This document shows, piece by piece, positions 26,976-36,643 of a stretch of DNA of 64,000 bases (positions are counted from its first letter, which is position 1; every line of letters begins with the position of its first letter). Both the position numbers and the translations under genes were made by a program. Source of the stretch: Yamadazyma tenuis (lineage: Eukaryota; Ascomycota; Pichiomycetes; Serinales; Debaryomycetaceae); contig NC_089461.1 of the NCBI RefSeq assembly GCF_029203305.1, positions 992,001 to 1,056,000 on the forward strand, written 5' to 3'. Under the pieces are notes generated by a model, which ran no database searches, was not told the origin of the DNA, and saw only the letters and a list, made by a program, of their open reading frames with translations.

Positions 26976-27247
26976 TGTAGTTATTAATGTACTATAGACC
27001 TGTAACTAATAAATATGAACGAATTTGCAGCCATGGTGAACATGATTAAAAGTCCACGCGTGAACCACTTCCTACCAGGGCTGGTGCCCCTCTCCCACAG
27101 TCACGGCGCCCACACGACCCTCGCACTTTTTTTTTCATCGCTCCTTAATCTGCAGGTTCGCAGTCCGTCTTTCTCTCGACCTTTACTGAGATTTTTTTTC
27201 AATCAAAACTCATAGGATAAATTTTTATTACTAGCTATACATCAAAT
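26976..27247 (+). promoter_or_regulatory. RPS6 promoter
   Basis: The 270 bp before RPS6 contain CAGTCACG at 27098-27105, close to the HomolD box (CAGTCACA) of ribosomal protein promoters in many ascomycetes, followed by two T-tracts (near 27125 and 27192). The assignment is by similarity only. Confidence 0.4.
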
Positions 27248-28190
27248 ATGAAGGTATGTTTCCTATCCAACCTATGCTTAGAAGAATTTACACTATGTGG
27301 CTCGTTACGTTCATGTTCAACCCCCTTTATCCCCACCATTTGAAGACCGCCTCCACCCTGATTTATTTGTATGAAAAATTCATCGTGAAAATTTTTAGTC
27401 GATCGTATCCTATTCATTAATGCCCATCCCAAGTTCTGACGCCATACGTGTTCTTTGCCGACGAAACTCATACTAACTCCTCTAGTTAAATATTTCTTAT
27501 CCAGCTAACGGTACCCAAAAGAGTGTGGAAATCGATGATGACCACAAATTGGCTGTGTTCATGGAAAAGAGAATGGGCCAAGAAGTTGAAGGTGACTCTG
27601 TTGGTGATGAGTTCAAGGGTTACATCTTCAAGATCACCGGTGGTAATGACAAACAAGGTTTCCCTATGAAACAAGGTGTTATGCACCCAACCAGAGTTAG
27701 ATTGTTGTTGACCAAAGGTGCTTCTTGTTACAGACCAAGAAGAAACGGAGAAAGAAAGAGAAAGAGTGTCAGAGGTTGTATTGTTGCCCAAGACTTGGCT
27801 GTCTTGTCCTTGGCCATTGTCAAGCAAGGTGACAGTGAAATTGAAGGTTTGACCGACGCTTCTGTTCCAAAGAGATTGGGACCAAAGAGAGCTAACAACA
27901 TCAGAAAGTTCTTTGGTTTGACCAAGGAAGACGATGTCAGAGAATTTGTTGTCAGAAGAGAAGTCACTAAGGGTGAAAGAACCTACACCAAGGCTCCAAA
28001 GATCCAACGTTTGGTGACTCCACAAACCTTGCAAAGAAAGAGAGCTTTGAAGGCCAAGAAGATCCAAAACGCCCAGGTCCAAAGAGATGCTGCTGCTGAG
28101 TATGCCCAATTGTTGGCTCAACGTTTACACGAACGTAAGGCTGAAAAGGCTGAAATTAAGAAGAGAAGAGCTTCCTCTTTGAAGGCTTAG
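27248..28190 (+). CDS. RPS6: 40S ribosomal protein eS6 (Rps6), two exons
   Basis: Exon 1 is just ATGAAG (27248-27253). The intron runs 27254-27485 (232 nt; GTATGT donor, TACTAAC at 27471-27477, CTAG acceptor). Exon 2 is 27486-28190. The 236-residue product begins [12 protein letters not shown] and contains '[13 protein letters not shown]', '[19 protein letters not shown]' and '[17 protein letters not shown]'. The C-terminus '[10 protein letters not shown]' holds the TORC1-regulated phosphorylation serines. S. cerevisiae RPS6A/B have an intron at exactly the same place (after ATGAAG) and the same length of protein. Codon use is TTG/AGA-rich, as expected for high expression. The stop is 65 bp from the PRP21 stop (convergent). 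Confidence 0.97.
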
Positions 28191-28255
28191 GAATGAAGAA
28201 TGCAATAATAGGAATCTATTTTTTTCATAAATAAAACCGAATATATAATACATGT

Positions 28256-29392
28256 TTATTTATCAGAAGGCCCCACTCGCTTGACGGTTGTGCCTGGTAC
28301 CGGGGCTGATCCTCGTTTACGGGACAATCGCTTGATGTTTTGGTAAACCTCATCGTTTGTCAAGTTACTGCCGTACCGAAAGTTCTTGTCAATGTAGTTC
28401 TTTTTCTGCTGTTCATAATTAGGGTCTCGGAGAAGAATCCGAATGTGTTCGTCAAATGCCAGCTCGGCAATGGCCTTGCCGGTGATGGGACATTTTATCG
28501 TGGGTTCTTTGTCTTTGCGCTTGAGCCGAGATTCTCCTGCCAGTTTGACCTTCATGCCTTTGGGAACCGTTGAAACAGCTTCAAGTTCGGGATCAGGCCC
28601 AGCGGTGGCTGGTACTGCCACGGGAGGCATCTCTATCGCCTTGGCCTTGGCCTCAAGCGACCGGTAGATCAAGTCTTCTCGTTTTAGTGGCATTGCAAGC
28701 TCTGTTACCTTGTCGATATCATCAAACTCGATCTTCCCGACAATGGTGAAGTCCTGCCAGTCGACCGAGGCGTACCGCGTCTGTCGTGCTAGCCGCTCCT
28801 TCTTCTGCGTGTCGTGCTGGACCTGGTTCAACTTGCTGTGTTTGGCCCGGTGGTACAGATCTGGGAGTAATGGCACAAACAGCGAGTTTTGGAGGAGCAC
28901 CTCGATAGTCCGTTTATATTGGTGCAAAAACACTTGGAACACGGGGTACAACGAATGGGATGTGTTCATGAACTCGAACTGGGCCTTGTTTCCCCTGGAA
29001 ATCTGGTGGTGGGAGAGTTCTTGTTGGTATTTGTCGCCATTATGGGCCACAAACAACGCCGTGAGCTTGATGATAGTCAAATCGTACGGCGAAACCGTGG
29101 GGAGCTCGGACAAAAACTCCAACGGTGGTGGCTCTGGGAGCTTCTTGGTGCTGGTGGTGCTGGCGGGTGTTTTGGTCTCCACCTGGTGGCGTCCTAGCTT
29201 CCACTGGTAATATGGATAATGGGCATCGGTGCTAAACATGAACGGGAACTTGGTGGTCAGGTCGGCGTTGGCCTTCAAACGAGTCTCAAATGAGTCTCCG
29301 TTCTTGAGAACGTACTCAGCTGTCTTGTCGATGACCGCCCGCACGTCTGGTGGTGGCACGGTGATATCTTCAGGAATGCCATCGCCAGTCAT
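28256..29392 (-). CDS. PRP21: Splicing factor 3a subunit Prp21 (SF3A1)
   Basis: A 378-residue protein. There are two SURP/SWAP modules: 'VIDKTAEYVLKNGDSFETRL…FPFMF' (about 19-60) and 'IIKLTALFVAHNGDKYQQEL…FEFMN' (about 106-145), followed by charged regions and a C-terminal block 'IKCPITGKAIAELAFDEHIR' (about 299-318). This is the SF3A1/Prp21 layout without the metazoan ubiquitin-like tail. It joins Prp9 and Prp11 in the U2 snRNP to form the pre-spliceosome. PRP11 is encoded 32 kb away in this window. The ATG is 101 bp from the ATG of the divergent CHY/RING gene. Confidence 0.92.
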   Translation of the reverse strand: MTGDGIPEDITVPPPDVRAVIDKTAEYVLKNGDSFETRLKANADLTTKFPFMFSTDAHYPYYQWKLGRHQVETKTPASTTSTKKLPEPPPLEFLSELPTVSPYDLTIIKLTALFVAHNGDKYQQELSHHQISRGNKAQFEFMNTSHSLYPVFQVFLHQYKRTIEVLLQNSLFVPLLPDLYHRAKHSKLNQVQHDTQKKERLARQTRYASVDWQDFTIVGKIEFDDIDKVTELAMPLKREDLIYRSLEAKAKAIEMPPVAVPATAGPDPELEAVSTVPKGMKVKLAGESRLKRKDKEPTIKCPITGKAIAELAFDEHIRILLRDPNYEQQKKNYIDKNFRYGSNLTNDEVYQNIKRLSRKRGSAPVPGTTVKRVGPSDK

Positions 29393-29493
29393 TGTGTATC
29401 AAGCAGATTTCGCGACTTCGTATTTCCACCGCGGAGGGACGGGCACGCGCGCCATCTCCTAAACTTTCGCACCACGATGTTTCTCATACCGCC

Positions 29494-31653
29494 ATGGAGA
29501 AGGACGTTTCCACCACCCACCAAGACCACGAGTTCCCCTCCCAGCTGGCGTCAGACGTGGAGTCTATCTCGTCGGATGACTCGTTCACCACTCAGCTCGA
29601 CCAGATTGGCCGACTCAACCTCCTAAACTCCCTTTCCTTCTCATCCTATTTGCCCAACTTGGCGCTAGAATTGCCATCTTTTGACTACAAACGAATTCCC
29701 GACCTCAGTGACACCCGCAAGTTTATCCGCAGCTACACCTCTGCCTTCTCGAGCGATGGGAACCCACATCGACATATCAGCTCCATCCGAACAATTATCT
29801 CTTCTCGTCTCCAAATGACAAACATCCTCAACGACTTGAACTTGGGGATTTCGTTGGCATCAGCCATCGACCGGCTTCAGCCGCTAAAGGACGTGATCCG
29901 CGAAGCCGTTATGTTACCGGTGGATGACGACTACGTTCCCGCGGGGCCTGAGGCCGAAGTGGTGACAGAACCGACAGGAATCGCTGATATTGTCAGCGAG
30001 CAGGACAAAACGCCGTTTTTGAACGAGTTGGTGATCCCCGAAGAGGATCTTCGTGAGCACCAGCGGCACCACCAGCGGTACCATCAGGGGAGTAAGCGGC
30101 GGAAGCGGGCTCGCCAGGTGCGGTCAGCAGAGTCCAGCCGTGTCAGTAGTGAACTTGATATCGAAGGCTTGAGTCTCGAGGAAACCCGGGAGTTAACCAA
30201 CTTGGACTCGTTGGACGACCTTTACAAAGAGCGGGTGTTGCGTAATAAGATCCAGAAGATTCAACGATTGGATGCCATCAGCCAGGTGCTGAAGAACAAG
30301 TTGGTGACCCGACTCATGATGGGAAACTACTACAAATATGTGAATGAACGGTTATCGAAGGACGACCAGATCCTGGATTTGAGCCAGTTGAAGTTGCCTT
30401 CTGACAATGAGGACGAAGAGGACGATTACGGCGAGGATGAGGATGAGACGGACAGCTGCTTGGAGCTGGCACCATTACCCCACGACGAGATCGAGGTGTC
30501 GGAAGAAGATGAGGTGATGCTCACCGAGAAGGACAAGCTCCCGTCGTACCACGACGCCCACCACCAGGTGTTGGGATGTCCTCACTACCAGCGCAACTGT
30601 AAGATCGAGTGCCCCACCTGCTTGAAGTGGTTTCCATGTCGATTCTGCCATGATCAGGTATCGGATCATAAGCTTGTACGAAGCGACGTGCGCCATATCT
30701 TGTGCATGTTCTGTACCACTCCACAAGAACCCAATGAGCAGTATTGTATCGAATGCGAGAAGGAGCTTGCCAATTACGTATGCTTCAAGTGCAAGCTTTA
30801 TGATAACGACTACAAAAAAGACATCTATCACTGTGACAAATGTGGCATTTGTCGGCTTGGGCTTGGACTTGGTAAAGACTACTTCCACTGTGATACTTGC
30901 AACATCTGCCTTTCAATAGACTTGAAACACAGCCACAAATGTCTAAATGATACCACCCACTGTGACTGTCCCATTTGCAGTGAGTATCTCTTCACGTCGG
31001 TTACAAAAGTGGTGTTTATGAAGTGTGGGCATCTGATCCACGACTTGTGCTACAAAGAACTCACCCAGCACTCGTACAAGTGTCCCATTTGTAAGAAGAC
31101 AGTGGTGAACATGGATACTCAGTTCCGGATCCTCGACCAGGAGATTCTCCAACAGCCGTTGCCGTTGCCATATAAGCTCTGGAGGTGTATCGTCAGTTGC
31201 AACGACTGTAAAGGCAAGTGTAACGTTGCCTACCACTTGTTGGGCCTCAAGTGCAAGTACTGCAACAGCTATAATACCACCCAACTCAAGCTCATCAAAC
31301 CAGAGGAAGAAACAGAGGATGAGGTGCCAGGTAATGATAGTGTGGACCGGATGAAGTTGGTGCAAACGAGTCTTCTGGACAACTTTTTGATCGGTAATGA
31401 TGTGGACCATGACGGTGAGGGTCATAACCGAAGCTTGACGGAGGGTGAGCTGGAGTTGGCAGATGTGAGTGATGAGGATGATAAAGCCCACGAGCAGAAT
31501 TTGGTGAACATCAAGAGATTCACCCACCGGCTCCTCAATCGATCTGGAGATAATGAGATGTCTTATGTGACGTCTCTCTTCCAGCGGTACATCAACCAGA
31601 CCTTGAAGAGTGATGGTGAGACAGACACAAGTAAAGAGATGCCTAGGGCATGA
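29494..31653 (+). CDS. CHY zinc finger / RING protein, Pirh2 (RCHY1)-like ubiquitin ligase
   Basis: A 719-residue protein. The N-terminal 350 residues are mostly disordered with acidic runs. Then come a CHY zinc finger ('LGCPHYQRNCKIECPTC', from about 358), a CTCHY-type region ('YHCDKCGICRLGLGLGKDYF'), a RING ('CPICSEYLFTSVTKVVFMKC', about 491-535, closing 'YKCPICKK') and a C-terminal zinc ribbon ('CNDCKGKC…CKYCNSY', about 568-590). This order is that of Pirh2/RCHY1-type E3 ligases. In plants and fission yeast, relatives include iron- or stress-linked proteins. The target is unknown. I do not recall a S. cerevisiae orthologue. The first ATG is 29494; the frame is open upstream only through TTG. 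Confidence 0.85.
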   Translation: MEKDVSTTHQDHEFPSQLASDVESISSDDSFTTQLDQIGRLNLLNSLSFSSYLPNLALELPSFDYKRIPDLSDTRKFIRSYTSAFSSDGNPHRHISSIRTIISSRLQMTNILNDLNLGISLASAIDRLQPLKDVIREAVMLPVDDDYVPAGPEAEVVTEPTGIADIVSEQDKTPFLNELVIPEEDLREHQRHHQRYHQGSKRRKRARQVRSAESSRVSSELDIEGLSLEETRELTNLDSLDDLYKERVLRNKIQKIQRLDAISQVLKNKLVTRLMMGNYYKYVNERLSKDDQILDLSQLKLPSDNEDEEDDYGEDEDETDSCLELAPLPHDEIEVSEEDEVMLTEKDKLPSYHDAHHQVLGCPHYQRNCKIECPTCLKWFPCRFCHDQVSDHKLVRSDVRHILCMFCTTPQEPNEQYCIECEKELANYVCFKCKLYDNDYKKDIYHCDKCGICRLGLGLGKDYFHCDTCNICLSIDLKHSHKCLNDTTHCDCPICSEYLFTSVTKVVFMKCGHLIHDLCYKELTQHSYKCPICKKTVVNMDTQFRILDQEILQQPLPLPYKLWRCIVSCNDCKGKCNVAYHLLGLKCKYCNSYNTTQLKLIKPEEETEDEVPGNDSVDRMKLVQTSLLDNFLIGNDVDHDGEGHNRSLTEGELELADVSDEDDKAHEQNLVNIKRFTHRLLNRSGDNEMSYVTSLFQRYINQTLKSDGETDTSKEMPRA

Positions 31654-31722
31654 AGAGTGATGCTCAGGGCATTAGAGTGATGCCTAGACCTTAATAACGA
31701 TGGTGAGACAGACACCAGTAAA
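31612..31722. repeat. Direct duplication across the stop codon of the CHY/RING gene
   Basis: A 24-bp stretch from the last codons (GATGGTGAGACAGACACAAG…, 31612-31635) recurs with one change at 31699-31722, 87 bp later and after the TGA. Between them, AGAGTGATGC and GATGCCTAG are also repeated. Confidence 0.85.
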
Positions 31723-32425
31723 TACTGCCGAGGGAAGAAACACTGTCCTTCTGTTATGACATATATAATTCATTAGCATCTATATACCTTTGTGGTTAAT
31801 ACACTCCGAATTTTCATGCGGTTGCAATTTCCTCTCAAGATTGAATGGAGGTCATCCGGGAAGTTGCAAATAAGTATGGACCTCTTAATATTACAATTAC
31901 TAGAAGGAACATGACCCCTATTATCAGGGTACCTGGTTGTACTTTTATTTTAGCACCTGGTTCTACGTCTCACTTTGTAGAGCGACATTATTAGATAGGC
32001 GTGGAGGGCACGGGTCAGATGACTGTGGATGTACGGATCAGAAATCTGGAGAGTTCTGTGGGTGTACGGGCTAGACACTTTTGTGAGTGATCATATTTCT
32101 CAGGGTGTACGGGTCAGACTTACACCAGTGCCGTTACACCCAAAACCCATCAATTCCATATTACCCAAGTTGCCAAAATTGGCAACACCCAACTCCGCTT
32201 TGTTGGGTCATTTCGCAATCGATGGGCCACGACAATGTCGCGCGGGTCCAATTAAAATCACCGCCCATGCTACCTGTTTTCTAGCTTTTGATACACCTGC
32301 CAATTAATTTATATCCATTCCAGCAATCCCATCACCCCTTTTGCTGCCACCCCCTCTAATAATTGCATCCCCCCATCCACGCCCCGCCGTGATCCCATCA
32401 CCCGCGTGATCCCTTTGTCGCTACC
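31723..32425. other. Intergenic, about 700 bp, upstream of NEM1
   Basis: No gene is recognised. Three copies of a GGRTGTACGG motif, each followed by a GATCAGA/GCTAGA/GTCAGA-like tail, lie at 32027, 32060 and 32103; they resemble the Rap1 core (GGTGTAYGGGT). A perfect CCAAAATTGG palindrome is near 32174-32183. Pyrimidine-rich sequence precedes the NEM1 ATG. No tRNA is seen. Confidence 0.45.
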
Positions 32426-33538
32426 ATGAATTCCGTCAAGGTTCTCTTCAGCTCCATAGACAACTTCATACCGAACCAGGACCCACCGGCCGACCCGCCC
32501 GCGGACGAGGCCTCGGCTGAGTTGAGCCAGATCTACGAGGACAACGAGGGTGAGAACGAGGCCGAGTCCCGTGACCTCTCCGAGTCTGAGTCTCCTGACC
32601 CCCATAACCCCAGTGCATCCGATGTATCTTCTGTCCACAAACTCGGAGAAGAAGATGAGCTGTTGAACCCCCACTACTCCCTCCACGTTCTTTTCCAGCT
32701 CTTGCTCCGGCTCCCCCACCTCGTGGTGATCAAACCACTAGCATTTTTTTGGAGGTTGCTCCTCCACCCGTTTAGCCTCATATTGAAGTCAGTAGACTTT
32801 GACTACGCGTATCACGTGGACGTCCAGGAAAAAATGGACCTCATAAAGCACGAAAACATCCTCCTGAACTCCATCAAGTCGCCCACGGCTTCATCCAAGT
32901 ACATACTCCCACCGCCGCAACGACTCTTCCCTCTCGTGCGAAATCCTGGCAAGGCCAGACGCCGCAAAACCTTAATTCTTGATCTCGACGAGACCTTGAT
33001 CCACTCATTATCCAAGGGCCTGCCACGATCGTTGAGTGGCCATGACCTGAACATCATTGAAATCAAGTTGAATAGTGTGGCCACCTTGTACCATGTACAT
33101 CGACGGCCATACTGTGATTATTTTTTGAAAGAGATCTCCAAGTGGTTTGACTTGCACATTTTCACCGCCAGTGTGCGGGAGTACGCCGACCCCATCATCG
33201 ACTGGCTCGAGAACGAGGCTGCGAGTGACGAGAAGATATTTAAAAAACGTTACTACCGGAATGATTGCACCTACCGCAATGGCGTGGGGTACATTAAGGA
33301 CTTGACCAAGTTTTTTCCGGTTGAAGACCTTAAGAACGTGATTATTTTGGACAACTCGCCCGTGAGCTATGCGTTGAATGAGGACAATGGAGTGATGATC
33401 GAAGGGTGGATCAATGATCAGAATGATAAGGATTTGTTGAATCTTTTACCAATGCTTCACAGTTTGTCTTTGTGTATTGACGTGCGGTTTATTCTTGGGT
33501 TGAGACAGGGAGAGAAGGTATTTGAGAGTTACCGTTGA
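32426..33538 (+). CDS. NEM1: Nem1-type phosphatidate-phosphatase phosphatase (FCP1/HAD)
   Basis: A 370-residue protein. The N-terminus (1-90) is acidic. A hydrophobic region at about 92-125 anchors it in the ER/nuclear membrane. The FCP1-like catalytic domain starts at 'LILDLDETLIHS', with nucleophile D186 and acid D188. Further motifs are 'VHRRPYCDYFLKEISKW', 'FTASVREYADPIIDWLE', 'KRYYRNDCTYRNGVGYIKDL' and 'VIILDNSPVSYALNEDNGV'. Nem1 with Spo7 dephosphorylates Pah1 and so controls the switch between membrane lipid and triacylglycerol. The segment 'SKG-x-PRSLSGHD' has CTG at x, plausibly Ser. The last 10 codons are tandemly duplicated past the stop (see repeat). Confidence 0.93.
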   Translation: MNSVKVLFSSIDNFIPNQDPPADPPADEASAELSQIYEDNEGENEAESRDLSESESPDPHNPSASDVSSVHKLGEEDELLNPHYSLHVLFQLLLRLPHLVVIKPLAFFWRLLLHPFSLILKSVDFDYAYHVDVQEKMDLIKHENILLNSIKSPTASSKYILPPPQRLFPLVRNPGKARRRKTLILDLDETLIHSLSKGLPRSLSGHDLNIIEIKLNSVATLYHVHRRPYCDYFLKEISKWFDLHIFTASVREYADPIIDWLENEAASDEKIFKKRYYRNDCTYRNGVGYIKDLTKFFPVEDLKNVIILDNSPVSYALNEDNGVMIEGWINDQNDKDLLNLLPMLHSLSLCIDVRFILGLRQGEKVFESYR

Positions 33539-33608
33539 GAAGGAGAGAAGGTATTTGAGAGTTACCGTTGAGAAGGAGAGAAGGGGTTGGAGAGTCACCG
33601 GTAGACAT
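33510..33608. repeat. 33-bp tandem repeat spanning the NEM1 stop codon
   Basis: The unit that starts GAGAGAAGGTATTTGAGAGT and ends CCGTTGAGAAG (33510-33542, containing the TGA stop) is repeated exactly at 33543-33575 and as a diverged third copy at 33576-33608. The 33-bp length is a multiple of 3, so each copy carries its own in-frame stop. Confidence 0.95.
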
Positions 33609-33688
33609 CTGGTACTTATCTCCCATCCTAATGACACTATATATGAAAAATTACAATAGACAAAACGCGATGCGAAATCCAAATCACC

Positions 33689-35227
33689 ATGTCCACGGAA
33701 TTGAGTACGACCCAGCAACACGCCATCGACGCCGTACGGGCCCGCAATGACACCCTCGTGCTGCTACTGGAACTAGGTACCCAATTACGCAACCCCGACT
33801 TCCGGAACTCCCCCCAAGTATTAGAACTAATCCCCACTTTAGCAGACATCTTCGTCGATGACTGCCACTCTGAACCACTAACCCTAGAAGCCCTACGCGT
33901 GCTCATCAACTTGACGGCCGATAGCGACCGCAACCGGTGCCAGATTATTACACACGCCCACCTCTGGCGCCGTGTTCTCGGTATGGTTGGCACAGAAAGA
34001 GTATCGATTCTTCTCGCCCAGTTTGTCAGGAACACCGAGTGCATTTCTAAGTTTTCCCAATTTTTCTACAAGCTAGGGATCCATGAGCCGTTGGTCAAGA
34101 GTCTCTTTACTGGTGGTGAGGTGGACGTGGCGCTGGTGGAGTTTTTGGCCGGGGTGTTGGTGCCTGAAGTGTTAACTCCTGAGTTTGTGCCAGTAGCCGA
34201 GCGCTATTTGCCAGTGTTTGTGGACTTGTACCGACCCCACGACGACCTCGACCACGAAGACACCGCCGAGTTGTACGAGAGTCTCCTGACTCTTTTGTAC
34301 CATCTCACCCAGTTTGACGACATGGATACAACAGTTTTGCCCCAGTTATACCCGCTTTTCGAGCAGTACACTGAGAGTTCGAGTGTCAGCAGGCAACTTT
34401 TTTCCACCGTGGGCAACCTCCTGTCGATGCACAGGTTTGGCACCATCGCCGACGTACACACGGCGTTGCAATGGCTCCCCCGGGGTAATCTCTACCGCCA
34501 GGCGGCCGCATACTTGGTGGTGGGAAATTACGTCCAAAGCCAGGCCCAGTGCGATGAGGTCAACGCCCTAGTGGGCGACACATTTATTAGAGACTACTTC
34601 TCCACCGCGTTCTCCGACGTGGTGCAGTACCAGTCGCTCCACGCCATCAAGAACCTTGTCACGAGTGCCACCAGTAAACAGGTGCTTGACCACCCCAGTT
34701 TCATGGGGTTCTCTAAAGTGCTTATCGACAACCAGAGCTACTACCAGGAAATCTTCCTCACGTACTTGGCGTGTGTGAAAAAACTCGTGCGATTGACGTT
34801 TAACGATGTATCCACATCCATCTACGAGTACGAGCGGTTGTGGAGTTTGGTGGATTCAGACGAAATCTATTTGTGCATTTGCCCATTCATGGACAGAAGT
34901 GAATGCGATCTCAACCAGCGACTTTTGACGAAGGTGTTTTGTGCAGAAATGCCGGTGGAGGCCACCAGAGTACTTGACCGACTCAAGGCTCAGGCGGTGG
35001 TATTAAAGAACAACGTGGAGATGGTTACAAGGCGATTGGGTGCTGATTCAAACTTCAAAAATGAGGTTTTGGTGCGGTTGCAAAAGCTTGGGGAAATGGT
35101 GTCGGGGTCTGATGAGAGCCACCCGCAACACCAAGTGGTTGCCAACAACGCGCGATATGTGGCGGGGGCGATGATGGCGGTGGGCGACGCGGAGGTGGTG
35201 GCGGCCGCGCGCCAGATGTTGGTCTGA
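33689..35227 (+). CDS. Armadillo/HEAT-like protein, possibly Bem4/SmgGDS-like
   Basis: A 512-residue, almost wholly helical protein. Armadillo-style repeats can be seen, for example 'LEALRVLINLTADSDRNRCQII' (first 20 residues are the core, about 69-90) and 'VSRQLFSTVGNLLSMHRFG' (about 232-250). The pattern recalls SmgGDS/Rap1GDS1 and yeast Bem4, which chaperone Rho-type GTPases. I have no single diagnostic motif and length is somewhat short for Bem4, so the function is a suggestion. A run of low-complexity Ala/Val (GDAEVVAAARQ) ends the protein. It begins 150 bp after the NEM1 stop, the first part of which is the 33-bp repeat. Confidence 0.45.
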   Translation: MSTELSTTQQHAIDAVRARNDTLVLLLELGTQLRNPDFRNSPQVLELIPTLADIFVDDCHSEPLTLEALRVLINLTADSDRNRCQIITHAHLWRRVLGMVGTERVSILLAQFVRNTECISKFSQFFYKLGIHEPLVKSLFTGGEVDVALVEFLAGVLVPEVLTPEFVPVAERYLPVFVDLYRPHDDLDHEDTAELYESLLTLLYHLTQFDDMDTTVLPQLYPLFEQYTESSSVSRQLFSTVGNLLSMHRFGTIADVHTALQWLPRGNLYRQAAAYLVVGNYVQSQAQCDEVNALVGDTFIRDYFSTAFSDVVQYQSLHAIKNLVTSATSKQVLDHPSFMGFSKVLIDNQSYYQEIFLTYLACVKKLVRLTFNDVSTSIYEYERLWSLVDSDEIYLCICPFMDRSECDLNQRLLTKVFCAEMPVEATRVLDRLKAQAVVLKNNVEMVTRRLGADSNFKNEVLVRLQKLGEMVSGSDESHPQHQVVANNARYVAGAMMAVGDAEVVAAARQMLV

Positions 35228-35419
35228 CCGGTGAGTTTACCTCGAATTTGCGATACGCCCTGGACCCCCGCCACGGTTCTACGCCACGGGGTTGGCCGCC
35301 ACCACCCTCAGCCTGTTCCGGCATCGCCTATGCACGGCTAAAATAGGCAATCCCCGGCATCGCAAATTTTTTTCCTATATAAGCCCGGACCCTTCCCAGA
35401 TCTTCCATTAACTCTAAAT

Positions 35420-36643
35420 ATGACTTCCGGATCCTTCTACGACAACGTGCCCCTCGCCGAAACCGACCCCATCGTTGTGGTCTTGCAAAAGTACGCTAAG
35501 GACCCTAGTCCTAAGAAAGTAGACTTGTCCATCGGAGTCTACAAACCAGAAGATGGTGATATCAAGTACGTTTTTCCATCGGTGAAAAAGGCCAAAACTG
35601 AAATCTACAACCACGATGAGGGCCATCCTTATCACTCGATGGCTGGGTACCCCCAGTTTGTGGAAGGTGCTCAAAAAGTAGTTTTTGGTGATGATAGACC
35701 CCGGGAAGGCCGTACCACATCGATTCAAACAATCTCGGGAACTGGTGCTATCCACTTGGGAATTGAGTTTGTCAAGCGTTTGGGCTTGAAGGATTTCTAC
35801 GTCGGAGTCCCCACCTGGGGAAACTACCAGGGTATGATCGAATCGGAAGACTGTAACGTTGAATTTTTCAATCACTACGATAAGGCATCTGGAACCGCTG
35901 ATGTGGACGCAGTTTTAAGTACCATCGATACTATGCCTGACCACTCGGTGTTATTGTTGCAGGCGTGCTGCCACAACCCTACGGGAGCCGATTACACACA
36001 AGATCAGTGGAAACAGATATGTGCCAAGTTGAAAAATAGGCACATTTTCACCTTCTTTGATATTGCATACCAAGGGTTTGCGTCTGGAAACAAAGACACA
36101 GATGCATGGGCCATCCGCTACTTTTATGACCAGGGCCTTGAGTTCTTGGCGGCTGAGTCGTTCTCCAAGAACATGGGATTATACGGAGAAAGACTAGGTT
36201 GTCTTCACGTGGTGAGTAAGAACCCCAAAAATATTAGCAGCGTACACAGCTCCTTGGTTTCGATCTTCCGGTCTCAGTGTTCGTTTGGTCCATTGTTTGG
36301 GGCTCGAATTGCCTCCTATTTGTTCACGGATTTCAAGGAAGAGTGGGATCAGGATGTGTTGACCATCAGTGACAGATTGAGCGGATTGAGAAACCAGATC
36401 TTGAACAAGTTCAAGGCGTTGCAGACTCCTGGGAACTGGGAGCCTGTTGTTCGTCAAAATGGGTTGTTTTGGTTCAGTGGGTTGCTGAAGGAGCAGATCG
36501 AAGACTTGACAGAGTCCTACCATATTTATATTCCGCTTAATGGGAGATTTAATGTTGCTGGATTTAATGACTCTAACTTGGACTACATTATCGAAAGCAT
36601 CGATAAAGTGGTGAGAAAGACCCAAACCGAAGCTAGTTTGTAA
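35420..36643 (+). CDS. Aspartate aminotransferase (PLP-dependent), cytosolic type
   Basis: A 407-residue class I aminotransferase interconverting aspartate/2-oxoglutarate and oxaloacetate/glutamate. Landmarks are 'KVDLSIGVYKPEDG', 'SGTGAIHLGIEF', 'PTWGNY', 'QACCHNPTGADYTQDQW' (Asn contacting PLP), 'FFDIAYQGFASG' and the PLP lysine K250 in 'ESFSKNMGLYGERLGC'. There is no mitochondrial presequence. The C-terminus (…TEASL) is not a standard PTS1, whereas S. cerevisiae Aat2 ends AKL. Divergence from Aat1/Aat2 in places suggests one of the extra AAT paralogues of CTG-clade yeasts, so no symbol is given. A TATATAAG box lies about 40 bp before the ATG. Confidence 0.9.
   Translation: MTSGSFYDNVPLAETDPIVVVLQKYAKDPSPKKVDLSIGVYKPEDGDIKYVFPSVKKAKTEIYNHDEGHPYHSMAGYPQFVEGAQKVVFGDDRPREGRTTSIQTISGTGAIHLGIEFVKRLGLKDFYVGVPTWGNYQGMIESEDCNVEFFNHYDKASGTADVDAVLSTIDTMPDHSVLLLQACCHNPTGADYTQDQWKQICAKLKNRHIFTFFDIAYQGFASGNKDTDAWAIRYFYDQGLEFLAAESFSKNMGLYGERLGCLHVVSKNPKNISSVHSSLVSIFRSQCSFGPLFGARIASYLFTDFKEEWDQDVLTISDRLSGLRNQILNKFKALQTPGNWEPVVRQNGLFWFSGLLKEQIEDLTESYHIYIPLNGRFNVAGFNDSNLDYIIESIDKVVRKTQTEASL

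Noticed and set aside
36632..36643. C-terminal ASL of the aminotransferase as a peroxisomal PTS1
   Set aside because: The middle residue is Ser, not a basic residue; it does not meet the (S/A/C)(K/R/H)(L/M) rule.
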